NCBI RefSeq assembly: GCF_037975245.1
Contig: NC_092578.1
Span: 4,425,501 to 4,489,500 of the forward strand
DNA: 64,000 bases
DNA from: Apostichopus japonicus
Taxonomy: Eukaryota > Echinodermata > Holothuroidea > Aspidochirotida > Stichopodidae
Direction of reading: 5' to 3'
Both the position numbers and the translations under genes were made by a program. The notes beneath the pieces are model-generated. The model was given only the letters and a program-made list of their open reading frames with translations, was not told the DNA's origin and made no database searches. Positions 36,101 through 48,473 of this stretch are shown piece after piece; positions within the stretch are counted from its first letter, which is position 1; each line of letters starts with the position of its first letter.

Positions 36101-39100
36101 TTCACACAGATCCATACGGTCAAAGCAGACAATAATTGGTTATGACTCAGTAAAGGGTGAGCTGGTGCGGTTCTTTCTTAAATTTAAATGGAATTTGTTT
36201 GTACACAGGACCGACCCTCTTACCATTTGACAGCAAGTTTGTTGTGATAAATCCCAAAGATCTTTGTCATGAGATCCTTATATTTTAAGCAATGACTATC
36301 GACGCCCCCCCCCCCCTCCATTGCTCATTATTAGCAAATCCTAGACATTATTTTGTATCAAACCTTTCTGAAGACACTCCTTTCTCGTTTAACGTTCCTT
36401 GCAACACAGCCAAGGAATAACCCCACCTGGCTTTAATATTACCTAAGCGCCTTCTGCCTATACTTTTATTAACCTGTATAGATCGCAGCAGCTCCAAGTC
36501 CCCTTTTAGCCTCTCATCTATTCCCTTACCTACTGCAAGTGAGTCACGTTATTTTACGTCAATCCGAGCCCTTGCCCTGGTGACATTTCCTTCAGAATCC
36601 GCAGGAGAGCTTTATCCTCTTGAATCGCAGGGGCTGGCAATTGTAGCAATTCGTATCGAGGAAATGGTGATAAATGAACACATGCCGACTTAAAGAGGTC
36701 TACTCTATATGCCAAGTATTAGAGAGGGACTATCAAATGAGCTCAAACTTGTAAAATAAGCTAAACTGGCCTCAATGTTTTCAAAATTATAAGAAACATT
36801 TTGAGCAAATTGACAGTGTTCGGAGTAATTCTTTTGATGATATTCAAAGCTTACAGAGAACCTTGTGAGACTGATACAATTTGAGCAAGATATAAAAAAA
36901 AATTTGGGGAGGGTATAATTTCAGTATTATCAAGCAGTACTTCTGTTTGCTCCATATTTTAAATAAAGAAACTAAATTGCGACTTTTAAGGCAAATTCCT
37001 TTTTTTTCATCTAAAGTAGTCATAAAATAACTGAAACAAAGGAACTTTATTAATTTAAAAGTAATGTCAAAAATTGCAAATGTTGAACTAACCTTGTCAT
37101 AAATAATGCAGAAAAATGTCTATACATAAGGGGTGCTATTAAAATATGCGCAGTATAAACACAAGAAATGCATTTAAAAAATTTTAAAAATAATATTGTT
37201 AAACAGAATGATGGAATTTCATATCCTGTGCAAGTTAAACAGTAAGATTTATTTTAAAGTACATTAAATTTTGGCAACTGAATGGATTAAGTCACAATTT
37301 AAACAAACCTTTTCTTGCCTGTTATTATTATTATCACTTTCAAATGTGATGCACATGCTGTTACTGTATGTAATAACATTGTATTGAATAACATTGAATA
37401 ATTATTTAGAATGTTGGTTCTTATTATACCTTCTCCTTGATAGTGACATTTTCCCTAACAGTGAAAGATTATGGTCACCAAAAAAACACGAGAATAACCA
37501 AAACTGGTCACCTTTTGATCAAACCATGCAAGAGATATGCCAGTCGGAATATTCCACTATTAAGTAGGGGTGTTTTGTATTTTTGTTGAATATAAAACAG
37601 TCGTTGTTTTGTCATTCTCAAATTATTTTCAGAATGACACTTCGTATCCCTAACCTAACCTATTTAATTCATTGAATTAATATTACTTCTATTATTATTA
37701 ATCCCTAACCTATGCCCAAACTTTTACCATTGTTGAACTCGACGCCAACCTATTATCGAATGTTACATCCTCATACACCTTTATATTGCAAGAAAACCTG
37801 TTAGCAACAAGAATACCCAGAAACCTAGGTGTACGTTGCCTTTCCAAGGTAGAAAAATGGGATGTGATCTTCAATGACCAGTGTGTCTTCTAATAATCAC
37901 TCATAGCAGAGCAATTGCTGATATGTATCACCTCCAAGTTGAAACTGATTAGCTCGTTAGAGAACACAGGGTATAATTCATCCCGTCTTGCATTGCAAAA
38001 TGCTGTGCAGCATAGGCAACCTGCTATAAGAGAACATATGCAGAGACTTCCAAACTGCAATGCAAAATTTATATGCAAAATTTTGACAACTAAATTATTC
38101 CTAAGAACAATACTCATAATTAACTAATAGACAATGGGTTCAAATCCCAGTTGTTACTTTCTCTAGTGATCTTTTACATTTGTATAATAATTTAGCCTGC
38201 CATTTGTAGCCAAAGAGCAAATCATTTTAATGAATTTAACACATTTTGATAATTTTTCATGTTCTTTGTTCTGAGCGGTGATGACAGTATTGCTATCATT
38301 AGTTATTACATCATTAATTCGTGCCTACTAATTATTACCAGACGTAAGACACAGCTTGAATATTGCTCGTTGTCGTGTACTGATTTGTAATCGCTGCGAA
38401 TTTCACTGCACTGGTAATTTCCCATCTGTATTATACACTGCATTGATAACACGCTGTGCACTATTACAAGGTTATCTTTTCAGCCGGTGTGACAACTGGA
38501 TTTGTTTTTTCGTGAATAATCAAGTAGGTCGCGATACAAAGTCATTTACAGGTCACCGGTTTCCTCTAGATAATTTGCCGATCTATGATTCTGGTTACCC
38601 AAGCATAGAAAAGCTAGGAGGGGTGTGGGAACAACATCTAGAATCTATTTATTGTTAGGAAAAAAGTCTATGTACCACTTTCATGCCAATTAATACAACA
38701 TGACAATATTGGGCTATTGTTAATACACAGTTAAACTACAGTCTCACTACGGTGAAAGTTACCGTACACCAAGACCTCTGCCCTCAGAAAAAAAATCATA
38801 TGGGGGGAGGGAGGAGGGTAATTAATAGAGGGCAATCAGTAATGGAATGTTAGTATTAAACTTATAGGTCAATTTTTTAGTCTGATATTAAAAAGCCTTG
38901 AAGAAAGGATTTTGCATAGTCTCTTATAAGAAGGAAATTGCTTCTGCCTCTATTTTTGTAATTCCTGATACCGATGGGAAGTTGGGAAGTATATAGTTGC
39001 TGGCATACTGAATGTATCATGCTTAATATGCTTGTTTCAGTTACAGCCAGCTATAGAACAGGACATGAAATAGTATACTGGGATGTTTAAATATGCATAA

Positions 39101-40724
39101 ACAAAGAAAAACAATACATTCAATGGAGAGAATAAAGCAGTATTTAAAACAACAAGGGATAAAAAAAAAAAGTCTACTTCATCAAAAGGTAAAAAGCACA
39201 AGTTTTTTTTAAGTTCAAAAATTATGTTTGCACATGTAGATCTAAATATAGCACCAGAAATGAGCCTCAGCAAAGAGTTAGAAGAAGGATACAAGAGCAA
39301 AGAAAGAAATTGTGCAACAAATGTGAAATGAAACAACATCTAAAAATAGTTACAAGGCCATTTTAGTTATACTGATTTCTTTTCAAACATTTTTGTTAAT
39401 TGACTTTGGACTGAGAGGAGGGGGATGTGGGGGGGGGGGGGAACAGTGCTAAAACAGGGGTGAAGTAAAAGCAGCTTTTTTCCCTGTGGTATTTTATGAG
39501 CGACGATACCTAAGACCTGTCTCCAACCAATTTATGCACTTTCCTCATCTACTAAACCAAAACCTACAAGATTTCAACCCTGAACCTGTAAGACCTATTT
39601 GGGAGAGAGTTAAGGGAAATGACAAAGTATATTCAAATAACATTCTCTCTCAAAAAATTAATAAACAGAAGAGGAAAGGCAGAACACTGGGGAGACAAGG
39701 GTCTTAACTTCCCATAAGATTGAGGCTTCTTTAATCACAAGCTATAAATATGCCTAGAATGACAGATCAGAGGAAATTCTTTGCTTGCGTGCAGGATGTC
39801 GAAGATACGTAAGGGGTACGGCTAGCACTAATTAGTCTGCACTTTTCTTTTGATCTTTTTGTGTCTTTTTCCCTTACACATACCATTCAGATGTAGAGAG
39901 ATCCCTAGGGTACCTTTAATCTTATCCATCACTGCTGCTTACATTTCGTGAAGCAAAGAATGATAAAGGTTACAGAGTTAATTTATACTCTGATCCTAAT
40001 CCCCATCCTCACAGTCATCAAGAATTATCATGACATTAAAGAATACTCGTCACATCGATTAACCCCCCCCCCCTCCCCCGTCTCCGTACAGTACAGACTT
40101 CTAAATAGCTAAACTGCTTCAATTTTCCACATACAAAGAGCAAAATACATTGAGGAAATTTACAGGTTACTTTAAAGGTATTTAATAAATAGTCTGGGGT
40201 GAATATTTAGACATATTCAGCAAAAGGAGAGGAATGGAACAGAATATGATTTTTTCAGAGATATATCATTCTGCTTTAAAGATGTCTACAAGCTGAGAGT
40301 AATTTAAGTAGGTATGTGACAAATGTTTGAATGTTAACACATGTTACATGAAAATGACTACCCTGATTAAAATGATAACATTAATGTCACCTGTTTACAC
40401 AGGAGAGCAAAGACCTGTCAACAGACAAACAGCCGAAGGGCTTTGATGGATTGCATTGATTTCAGATGTATTAGTCAAAACACAACGAAACAAACCATTG
40501 CAAGATCAACGTATATATTGCCCTTCACATGTTATATTCTTCCCCGTAGCATCAAATATTTGTTGAAACATTCATATTTCACAATTTTATTAGCATTTTA
40601 AGGAGACAATTTATGTACATGTGTGAAACAGAATGCTGGCTTGATGCATCGTTCTTTAAACAAGTCATTAATTTAAAACTTGGGAATAAAGAAACCTTTG
40701 CCCCTGTATATCCTATTTGCTCTT

Positions 40725-40730
40725 TTTATT
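40725..40730 (-). terminator. Possible poly(A) signal for TMEM198
   Basis: TTTATT on the plus strand reads AATAAA on the gene strand. It is the first canonical AATAAA I find after the TMEM198 stop codon, about 700 bases downstream. Such hexamers are common by chance in AT-rich DNA. Confidence 0.25.
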
Positions 40731-41426
40731 AACAATATTAATTAATCAGTGCACATGGATTAATAGATCTTTAAAACATTGCTGGTATAATCTCACTTTC
40801 ACAAAATGTTACAATTGAATCATATTTTAATCAGCCTTGCGATAAGTATGAATCTTTTCACAATAAAGCACACACACATATCGCTGTTCCTTTGTTCATC
40901 CCATTTCAATTTTCTACTGATGTTTAACATCAACTTCCAATTTGTATGTATTTCTTGTTTCATATCAAAACCACCAAATTACTTTGTCCAATAACACATT
41001 CTCAATGATGAATGCTTCTGTTTGCTCATCAATTACAACCTGCATCTAACGACACATAGTAATTATAAGGTGTATTCTTGTCAGGTGGGAGCAGCCCATG
41101 AGAGCGACCAATCCAGACAGGAATGTATTCACAATTTCACATTCCCCATCGATGTCCTTACTTACTGCACCTTTCACTTCAAAAGCACCTCACAATAAAC
41201 AAAAAAAAAACAACCTGTGACAAAATGTATCACTAATAAAGGATGTTACATTGTACATCTGTCATTCTTAAATGCTACTGACATGACCGTGTCAAGATGT
41301 TGACTTAAATAAGTGGTCATGTTGCGAAGAGAGATTAACTAGCTGTTAATACAGCATAGATCTTTATATTTCTCTCACGTTGCATTCTTCTTTCCGGCGG
41401 CGATTAGCCGATGCATCGGACATTGT

Positions 41427-41621
41427 TCAAACCTCGGTCATGCCTGCTACTTTCACATCTGTGATGGGGATGTTTGTCTGCAGGGGCAAGCTACCCCCCT
41501 CCTGTTCCTTAGGTGGTGGCTGCTGGCTGACCTGTAGGTTAGGTTCAGATGGTATATGTTGTAGGGAAGCAATCCGTTGCATCTCTGGAGACAGATGGTT
41601 CTGAATACTCTGCAGGTAACT
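41427..41621 (-). CDS. TMEM198: TMEM198, last coding exon
   Basis: The exon is 195 bases in phase 0 and encodes SYLQSIQNHLSPEMQRIASL, a Gln/Pro-rich tail and ITDVKVAGMTEV before the TGA stop (41427-41429). SYLQSIQ resembles the SYIQSFRDRQ segment I recall near the C terminus of vertebrate TMEM198. The acceptor is CTCACCCAACAG|AGT. This is the cytoplasmic tail, outside the membrane domain. A missing small exon between this and the previous one cannot be excluded, although the phases agree without one. Confidence 0.8.
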   Translation of the reverse strand, partial: SYLQSIQNHLSPEMQRIASLQHIPSEPNLQVSQQPPPKEQEGGSLPLQTNIPITDVKVAGMTEV

Positions 41622-41988
41622 CTGTTGGGTGAGAGCAAGATGTGAAAAGTTGGATGAAAATGCATTATTCGGAGATGGGTGGGAGATGGGGGGGGGGGAG
41701 ATGGCCCTGGGTGCAGGATGGATTGGATAATAAAAATCTTCATCTGCAATAATCTATGAAACAAAGAAAATTCTCAAAATTTCTCTCAAGAATGAGGATT
41801 CTGAATACTCTGCAGGTAACTCTGTGGGCGAGAGCCGGATGTGGAATAGTTGGATGAAAATGCATTATTCGGAGATGGGGGGGGGGGGAGATGGCCCTGG
41901 GTGCAGGATGGATTGGATAATAAAAATCTTCATCTGCAATAATCTATGAAACAGAAAATTCTCTCATTTTCTCTCAAGAATGAGGATT
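41601..41988. repeat. Tandem duplication of about 200 bp spanning an exon-intron boundary
   Basis: Copy one is 41601-41800 and copy two 41801-41988, about 90% alike by eye. On the gene strand each copy carries the splice acceptor and the first 21 bases of the TMEM198 last exon. The copy at 41801-41821 sits in the intron just upstream of the true exon. Both copies contain a poly-G run and a shared GGATTGGATAATAAAAATC block. Confidence 0.92.
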
Positions 41989-42817
41989 CGCAGGCTTACC
42001 ACATTCTCAGTATGTTTTTAAAAATTTTCACATATTGGGGACCAAACCCGCAAAAGCTTTTTCAAAACACGATTCATAATTTTTGCCCCTGTCGATAGAG
42101 ACAAGCTACCACCTGATACTGACTGGCTGTCAGATCAATTAAAAGCATTAAACTTTAATCAATGCAAACATTTCCTGTGATATTTCTCTGACATCTAAAC
42201 CTATTTATATTTCTAATAGGTGCACAAGACTTGTCAACTATCACAAAGAGCAGGGTGTTGTAAACTGTGTCATATTTATCAACTTGGCGAGAGACCAGCC
42301 TGGTGCGCCAATGTTCTACTGTTTTTATTTTTATTTCCGTCGCTTGGTGACGGTAACAAGTTTGCTGGTATATTAGGGTACTAAAATGAGTGGGTAATGG
42401 AATAAATGTATTGCTAGGTAGGGGGTTTATAATATGATAAAGAATTTATCTAGATAAAACTTGTATATGTAGTAAACAATATATGTTACATTCGAGAGAC
42501 TATGGTATGCCTCGTAAACTGACCACAATCTTCACTATTAAGTTCACTATCTTTCAGCGTTGCCAAGAGAGAGGTAGTCATGTCAAGAGGGATAGTTATG
42601 GGTTAAGAATACCACCTCTAACAATAGGGAGCCTCTATCTATTGTTCACATAGCTAGTACATGGGACAACAACTCCGACCTTCCCATTTCACTTGCACTG
42701 TCTATTGTAATACTGGGAGAATCCTCAAAATTCAAAATTGTGGATTCATTTTAGTAATTGTGAAAGGGCCTTCTTGATCTGTAAGACATGTTTGTCTCCC
42801 TCTCTTTCTGGTCTTGA

Positions 42818-43075
42818 TATCAGCGCTGTGGAACAAGCGATTTGTTTGAGACTGGTCTCAATTCTGAAGTACAGTAATATGGTTGTGGAAGAGCCTGCTT
42901 GATTTATAAATTCGTCTGGCATTTAGTATCACAGCAGTAAATGGAATGGGTATCAGCGCTGTGCAACAAGCGTTTTGTTTGAGACTGGTCTCAATTCTGA
43001 AGTATTATGGTTGTGGAAGCGCCTGCTTGATTTGTAAATTCGTCTGGCATTTAGTATCACGGCAGTAATGGAAGG
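42818..43075. repeat. 133-bp tandem duplication
   Basis: Copies start with TATCAGCGCTGTG at 42818 and 42951. They share GAGACTGGTCTCAATTCTGA and TAAATTCGTCTGGCATTTAG, and the second copy has short deletions. GAGACTGGTCTC is itself close to a palindrome. Confidence 0.93.
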
Positions 43076-43411
43076 GCCAGCTCGGTTTCTAGCACAGATA
43101 TCTCCTGCGATAGCATTGACCCTGTTATAAGCTTATTCATGATTTGCTATAATCCAGGTTTGATTCACGACTGTGACCTTCTCCGGACGAGAGTAAATCA
43201 TATTGTTTTAGTTAATTTCAAAGAATCCACATCCCTCAAACCATGTGTTTACACTCACCATCTCCCACACAATGAAATATTATATCAACGAAAAATCATA
43301 CACTATATTGTACTAAGATAGACAGTCGCCCGCATACATGCATGTCAAGCACCACTTGTATGTACTCTGGCCATCTGTCATACCAACACTTCCAATAAAC
43401 TATCAATTCAA

Positions 43412-43530
43412 TGTCACTATCAATAACTATAAATAATGTGACTATCAATAACTATAAATATAATATGACTATCAATAACTAGAAATATAATGTGACTACA
43501 GTACCAATAACTAGAAATATAATGTGACTA
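43412..43530. repeat. Degenerate minisatellite of CAATAACTANAAATA units
   Basis: Units of about 24-35 bases with the core CAATAACTATAAATA or CAATAACTAGAAATA, followed by TAATGTGACTA, repeat four to five times. Unit length varies through small insertions. Confidence 0.88.
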
Positions 43531-44825
43531 AGAGGCCAATTTAAAGCATATGGTAGGGTAACAAGTTTAAATAGCATTACAATTCACCAAAGGATTGTAA
43601 ACTTGACAACATACATATCTTATTCTTTAACTTCCAACAAATGTCAAGTAAATCATATCGTTTCTAAGAGCATCGAAGTAAACAAACTTGAGAGGGATTT
43701 GAGTTCTGAGGAGAGATCAGGTCCAGTGTTTGATTAGCTGGGCAACTACCAAAGTGATGACCCACAAATAGTTCCCCCCCCCCCCCCGTTTAGACCTACT
43801 GGGACTCACACTTCTAAGTACCATCCACAGGGGTTACAACTGAAGTATGTAGGAGCAACTAAAGCTCTTTTAAGCTGGGTTCAAAAATGTACAAGAATGC
43901 ACAGAAATGCTCCTGGCTATTATGATAAAAGGCAAGGAGGATTAGAGGGGCTCAATACTTCTACACATTCTTATTTTGGCTTTAATAGCAGCTCGTTCAG
44001 AATCCCTTTCCTCAAAAGTCTTTGCGACGCAGAAGTTGTCAATATGAATTTAAACTATGTATGCATTCCAAAGAATCCCTTCAAAAATGCATGTAGGTAT
44101 ATATGTGTTTGAATTTTTTTCAACTGTTGGCATGTTTTCTGAACATGTGCATGAAGCTCATCTTTTAACTTTAGAGCTGCATTTTACATTTGAGTAAATT
44201 TTGATGTCTTGACTCAAATGTGTAAAATCACAAATAATAATAATTCAGTATATGGTAATAATGAATATAAATATTGTCTGTTCCTGATTTGCCAGTCACT
44301 TACTGCTTAGTTCAAAGCAGGACATTGTGTGTCCCTCAGATTTAATGTAACTGTTTCATTTTTTCCTTTGCAAACCCTCAAAATTTATGCAAAAATGTGT
44401 CATTTCTGGTGAAGGTTTGGTGGATTCAACTAGCAGAAATGTATTTTAACTTTTTTCTTCATTTGCAATGGTCAACTTATTTTATTAAAATACTGAAATT
44501 TTCAAGTATTCAAACAAAGACACCCTGCTTGATTTTTTTCCTTATGAAAGTTCTTGAGCTCATAATCACTGATGGCCCTCAACATTTTGTGGCCCAGACC
44601 CCCATTTTGTAAGTTTTAACATTTCCTTAAAAGGCATATTGCTTGAAAGTTGTCCATGTTAAGATTAGAACCCCATCCTCAAAACATTTTGTATGGCAAA
44701 GATATGTATTCTTCAAAATTTGGTGATATTTTGTGACTGCATCTGGCATTTTGATGAAATTATAAATATACCGAGAAACTTTGTCGCTTAACAAACATTC
44801 TAAAATGTATCAAATTTTCAAGGAT

Positions 44826-45070
44826 AAATCAACAGGACGATTATCATACGAAAGTACAGCTTTTGAAGAACTTCTATCTTGATGACATCACAGACCACCC
44901 ACTGTGATCCACTCCTGGTCAAATCAGGGGTTTCTTAGCCAGTAAAAATAGGCTCCACTCAATCAACCATATCTCTTTTCAGTTAGAAATGGATATTAAG
45001 ATGGAATTTTCAATTAACAGCTCTAGTGGAATATTTTTCTCTTTAGGCTATTTAGCCATTTTTATTCATT
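44826..45070. mobile_element. Dispersed repeat copy 1
   Basis: About 245 bases that match 48224-48473 in the same orientation, including GAACTTCTATCTTGATGACA and TCACAGACCACCCACTGTGA. It has diverged at roughly one base in ten. No coding or clear inverted ends. It lies in the TMEM198 intron just downstream of the middle exon. Confidence 0.88.
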
Positions 45071-45156
45071 GTCTGCTAACAGAATAGCCCTTTAAGCATG
45101 GTAAAATAGAGTAAATTTATGGAATAAATAATGGAATAATAACTAGTCTCCTCTAC

Positions 45157-45302
45157 CTGTGTCACTATATCTGCATGCCTACTCCTGGCTCTGATTAAGT
45201 CGCAATACTTTTGCCCTGGCTCTTCCATTATATCCTTGGATTCTTTTTGCTTCTGTCTGATCTTTTGAAGTTCTACTCTTCTTCCTTTCCTTGTTTTGCC
45301 AG
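45157..45302 (-). CDS. TMEM198: TMEM198, exon for the start of the cytoplasmic tail
   Basis: The exon is 146 bases. With the G left over from the preceding exon it encodes AGKTRKGRRVELQKIRQKQK, then ESKDIMEEPGQKYCDL and RARSRHADIVTQ. A basic 'R-RRV-L-KIRQ' stretch directly after the last membrane span matches the vertebrate TMEM198 pattern as I recall it. Acceptor is TTTCTACCAG|CT (AG at 45303-45304) and donor CAG|GTAGAG. The entering phase (1) and leaving phase (0) fit both neighbours, which makes the three-exon model internally consistent. Confidence 0.82.
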
Positions 45303-48223
45303 CTGGTAGAAAAGAGAGGAGATGAATAAAATAAAGAGAGAAAAAATGAAACAACAACGTCAAGGTTAACCTTTCCTTCTGAAACTGCTAAAATCAACTG
45401 CTGTACATTTCATTAAAGTGTGAAATTTTCAGCTAAATGTAACATACTAATGCAAAAATGACATCTCCTGATAATGGTCTGGTTTAGTGAGATAATCATC
45501 AAAAAGGGAGGGGGGAGGGGGGGGAGGAATAGAAGACAAGCTATCATTATCGACGTAGTAGACGTGTACAGCGCTGATGTGAAATGGCAAGTGATAGTGT
45601 ATAGCAATGAAAAGGATATCTATTGCATTTATTATCCATCACTAACGTCATACTTTTCACGTTTCTTCGTACGATCTGAAAGTGCGCTTCTAAAGTGATG
45701 TTAGAAAGTATTTGTAGAACCATTACTTGTTATATTTATTGAGCAACTGCCATCTTTTCTCTTGCTTGGGTAATACTTGCTAGGTTTGATCAATCTTGGA
45801 GATCTAAAAATCTACTTTTTTTGTCAATTTGTATTTGTGGAGTTTGTCAAATTTGAAGGTTATTGGCTATTTCACATATTTGAGATTTGATTTGAATTTT
45901 TTCATAATTTTTAAGTTCATTGTTTGACCAAGGTTAGGTCACTAATTCAGAGGTTCACTGAAACAACCCCCCCCCCCAACCCCCACTTCCCACTTACTTC
46001 CCTTGAGTCATTATTGTCTCTTCAAATCTTGGCTTGACCACCCAAAGATACCATTTGCCCAAACAAGCATAATCACGTTCTTAGTTCCTGTAGTAAACGT
46101 TTCAGTGCGATTGAAAGGAAACTTTTGATTCATGGCTAGTAGAACAGACATGGTATGCAAAGATACACAAACCAAACCAATCACCTTTAGCTTAAAAAAA
46201 CTATTATATGATAGAGAGCTCTGTGAGTACGAACCAATTCTCCCGTTGAATTCAAAATCTTACAAGAGAGACAGCACAAACAGTAAGCTATTTAGTGCCA
46301 GCCCTAAGAATAACTGCGAAAACTTTCTGCTCCGTTGGTCTGAACTCAGCCATAGCCTGAAGTATGCCAGATATTTTGTAAGTTCCCTCTCTCAATGACA
46401 GCGGTTGGTCTGGACTTTGTAAAAATCCTTTCAAGTGAAGATTGTAATTAGAGGGGGGGGGGGGGCAGCATGAAAAGGGGAAACTCCAGGGTTGAAAAGA
46501 TAACATAGAATGTAAGATTCTTTGTCACAGTACCGTTTGACAACTACAAATGTTTGATTTTATGCATGAGCACTTTGCTGCTATGTCCTGCATCATGTTT
46601 AATACAAGACCGTGCAGCTTCTGACAAACAATCTTCATTAACTACAGTAGATCATCTTAGGTACAGTGACTCTTCTGAGTTGGGACTTGGGAGATTTATG
46701 CTGTGAATCAACGGTCAAAATTCAGTAACGATGCAGTTCATTATCTAGAAAAAGTTATATATTATTTCAAATAATGATGACAAATCAAAAACTTTTTGAA
46801 AATTCTCTATTTGTAAGTTTTATGGCGGTAATGCCTTGCTAGAAAAAAAAAGGGTTTTATGCTGCCGAATCTTTTAGCATCAGATACAATTCTTTTTATT
46901 TTATTGTTCCTTAACAAAATGTCATTTGGTAAAAAAAAAATAGGACAGGGTCTTAGTTGAAAATCCAATTGCATTGAATGTCACGGGTTGTGTGGTGCGT
47001 GTCCCCTTAAGACGGCCACACATATTAATTAATGATATTGACATGGCTATTGGCCTATAGGAACTGACAAATGAGGTGAATTAGGGTTGTTTTTTTGCGT
47101 CATTTACCGTACAAGTCATCATAGAGTAAGTAGGAGACAACATGCTGTTCAATAAGACACTTCCTGTAATACTGACTGCCTGTGGAGGCCAAATGTTATG
47201 CACCTGACTTTTTATTGTTCTGTGATATGTACAATCAATTTATCCTAATGTATGGTGGAGATAAAGATCATTAAATCGTAATCAAACATGTATTTCTTCC
47301 TACTTTGTTTGGTGTCTGATATTCTAATCTGATGAAGGTGTTTTACCGACCAGAGTGAGAGAAACACTGAATCCCATTACCAAAGTCATGAATACTGAAA
47401 TTCACTGTGCACTGCATGTGTACAGTATAACATACACTAATAACATGAGGATAGTTAGAGGGAACATTAATGTAACTACATGTAGCTATGCGGTCTACCA
47501 GGTTGTCAATGATAGGGAGAGGAGTAAGTATCAAAAAGTAATACATGGTGTGGGAAGGCAATGCTGAAATATCCAATAGACAGATGAGTCTGGTGCCTTT
47601 AATAGTCGCTCCTGATGTCAACAAGCCAAAGGCATGCCACCTTCTTTTTTTCTTGGGGGGGGGGAGGGTAGGGTATGCGTGCAAATTATAAAGGTAGGGC
47701 CTCAGCCCCAGATGGTAAGAGGTGGAGGAAGAAGATATGCCAGGTAGATGGGTAGTGACAATTGATCCTTCCATCGCTTTCCCAAATAACATCAAAGTTA
47801 GGCGGGCCTTAATTTGCCTCAAGTTCTATGAATATAGTACCTTGGTACTGTTCAGTCAGTGCACACGTGTCAAACACTTTACATTTTACTTAAAATACTA
47901 GTTTAACTAATTTGATATTCACCAAAATACTGTGTGTTTTCCAACAATGTAGAAATGAATGGTAGGATGAGGAGGTCAGAGAACATCACATTGTTGTGAT
48001 GTAAGTGATGATTATGCCATGTGTTAAACTGCTGAATGAAGTTCCTATTAAAACCGACTCGATTCTGATTATGGTTTAAGACTTCTTAAGTATGTAAATT
48101 TTTAAATAACGAACACAATGTCCAAGTATATTGTTATATGTAACAATAAAATTCTCTAAATGTACTTAATATGCTGTAAAAGGTAATTAATTCCATATTT
48201 CTACCCAGTACCCACCCACCTAC

Positions 48224-48473
48224 CAAAATCAATGGGACATTATCATACTCAAGTAATGCTTTTGAAGAACTTCTATCTTGATGACATCACAGACCACCCA
48301 CTGTGATCTACTCCTGGCCAAATCAGGGGTTTCTAAGCCAGTCAAAATAGGTTCCACTCAGTCAACCATATCTCTTGAGTAAGAAACAATATATTGAGCT
48401 GGGGTTTTCAATTAACAGAGTGGAATATTTTTCTCTTTAAAATACTTAGCCAGTATTATTCATTATCTGCTAA
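48224..48473. mobile_element. Dispersed repeat copy 2 with flanking direct repeat
   Basis: 250 bases matching 44826-45070. It is bracketed by the perfect 9-base direct repeat CCCACCTAC at 48215-48223 and 48474-48482, the signature of an insertion. The ends (CAAAATCAATGG on the left, TTATCTGCTAA on the right) are not inverted repeats of each other, so the element class is unknown. Confidence 0.82.

Larger units (their letters stand above)
32091..41426. other. Gene desert and probable 3' UTR/flank of TMEM198
   Basis: No protein-coding exon is supported. The right-hand part directly downstream of the TMEM198 stop should contain its 3' UTR. Poly-C runs occur near 35539, 36305 and 40065, and a poly-G run near 39430. 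A fragment around 38136-38150 resembles a tRNA B box but has no tRNA around it. Confidence 0.55.
41622..45156 (-). other. TMEM198 intron between the last two exons
   Basis: Donor GTAGAGG follows 45157 and acceptor CCCAACAG precedes 41621 on the gene strand. It contains the extra exon-start copy, a 133-bp duplication near 42900, a minisatellite near 43450 and one copy of a dispersed repeat at 44826-45070. No further exon was recognised. Confidence 0.75.

Noticed and set aside
38130-38155. GGGTTCAAATCCCAG, a tRNA B-box-like sequence
   Set aside because: No acceptor stem, D arm or anticodon arm can be drawn around it, and no A box lies at the right distance.
38356-38658. Plus-strand 100-codon Cys-rich frame
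   Set aside because: Cysteines are not arranged as in any zinc or disulfide motif I recognise, and there is no signal peptide or splice support.
46132-46398. Plus-strand 88-codon frame with even codon use
   Set aside because: It lies in an intron on the opposite strand with no supporting splice sites or recognisable motif; too short to accept alone.
47343-47822. Minus-strand open frame of 159 codons within a TMEM198 intron
   Set aside because: No domain, biased composition or splice context. It spans a poly-G run and reads as random AT-rich sequence.
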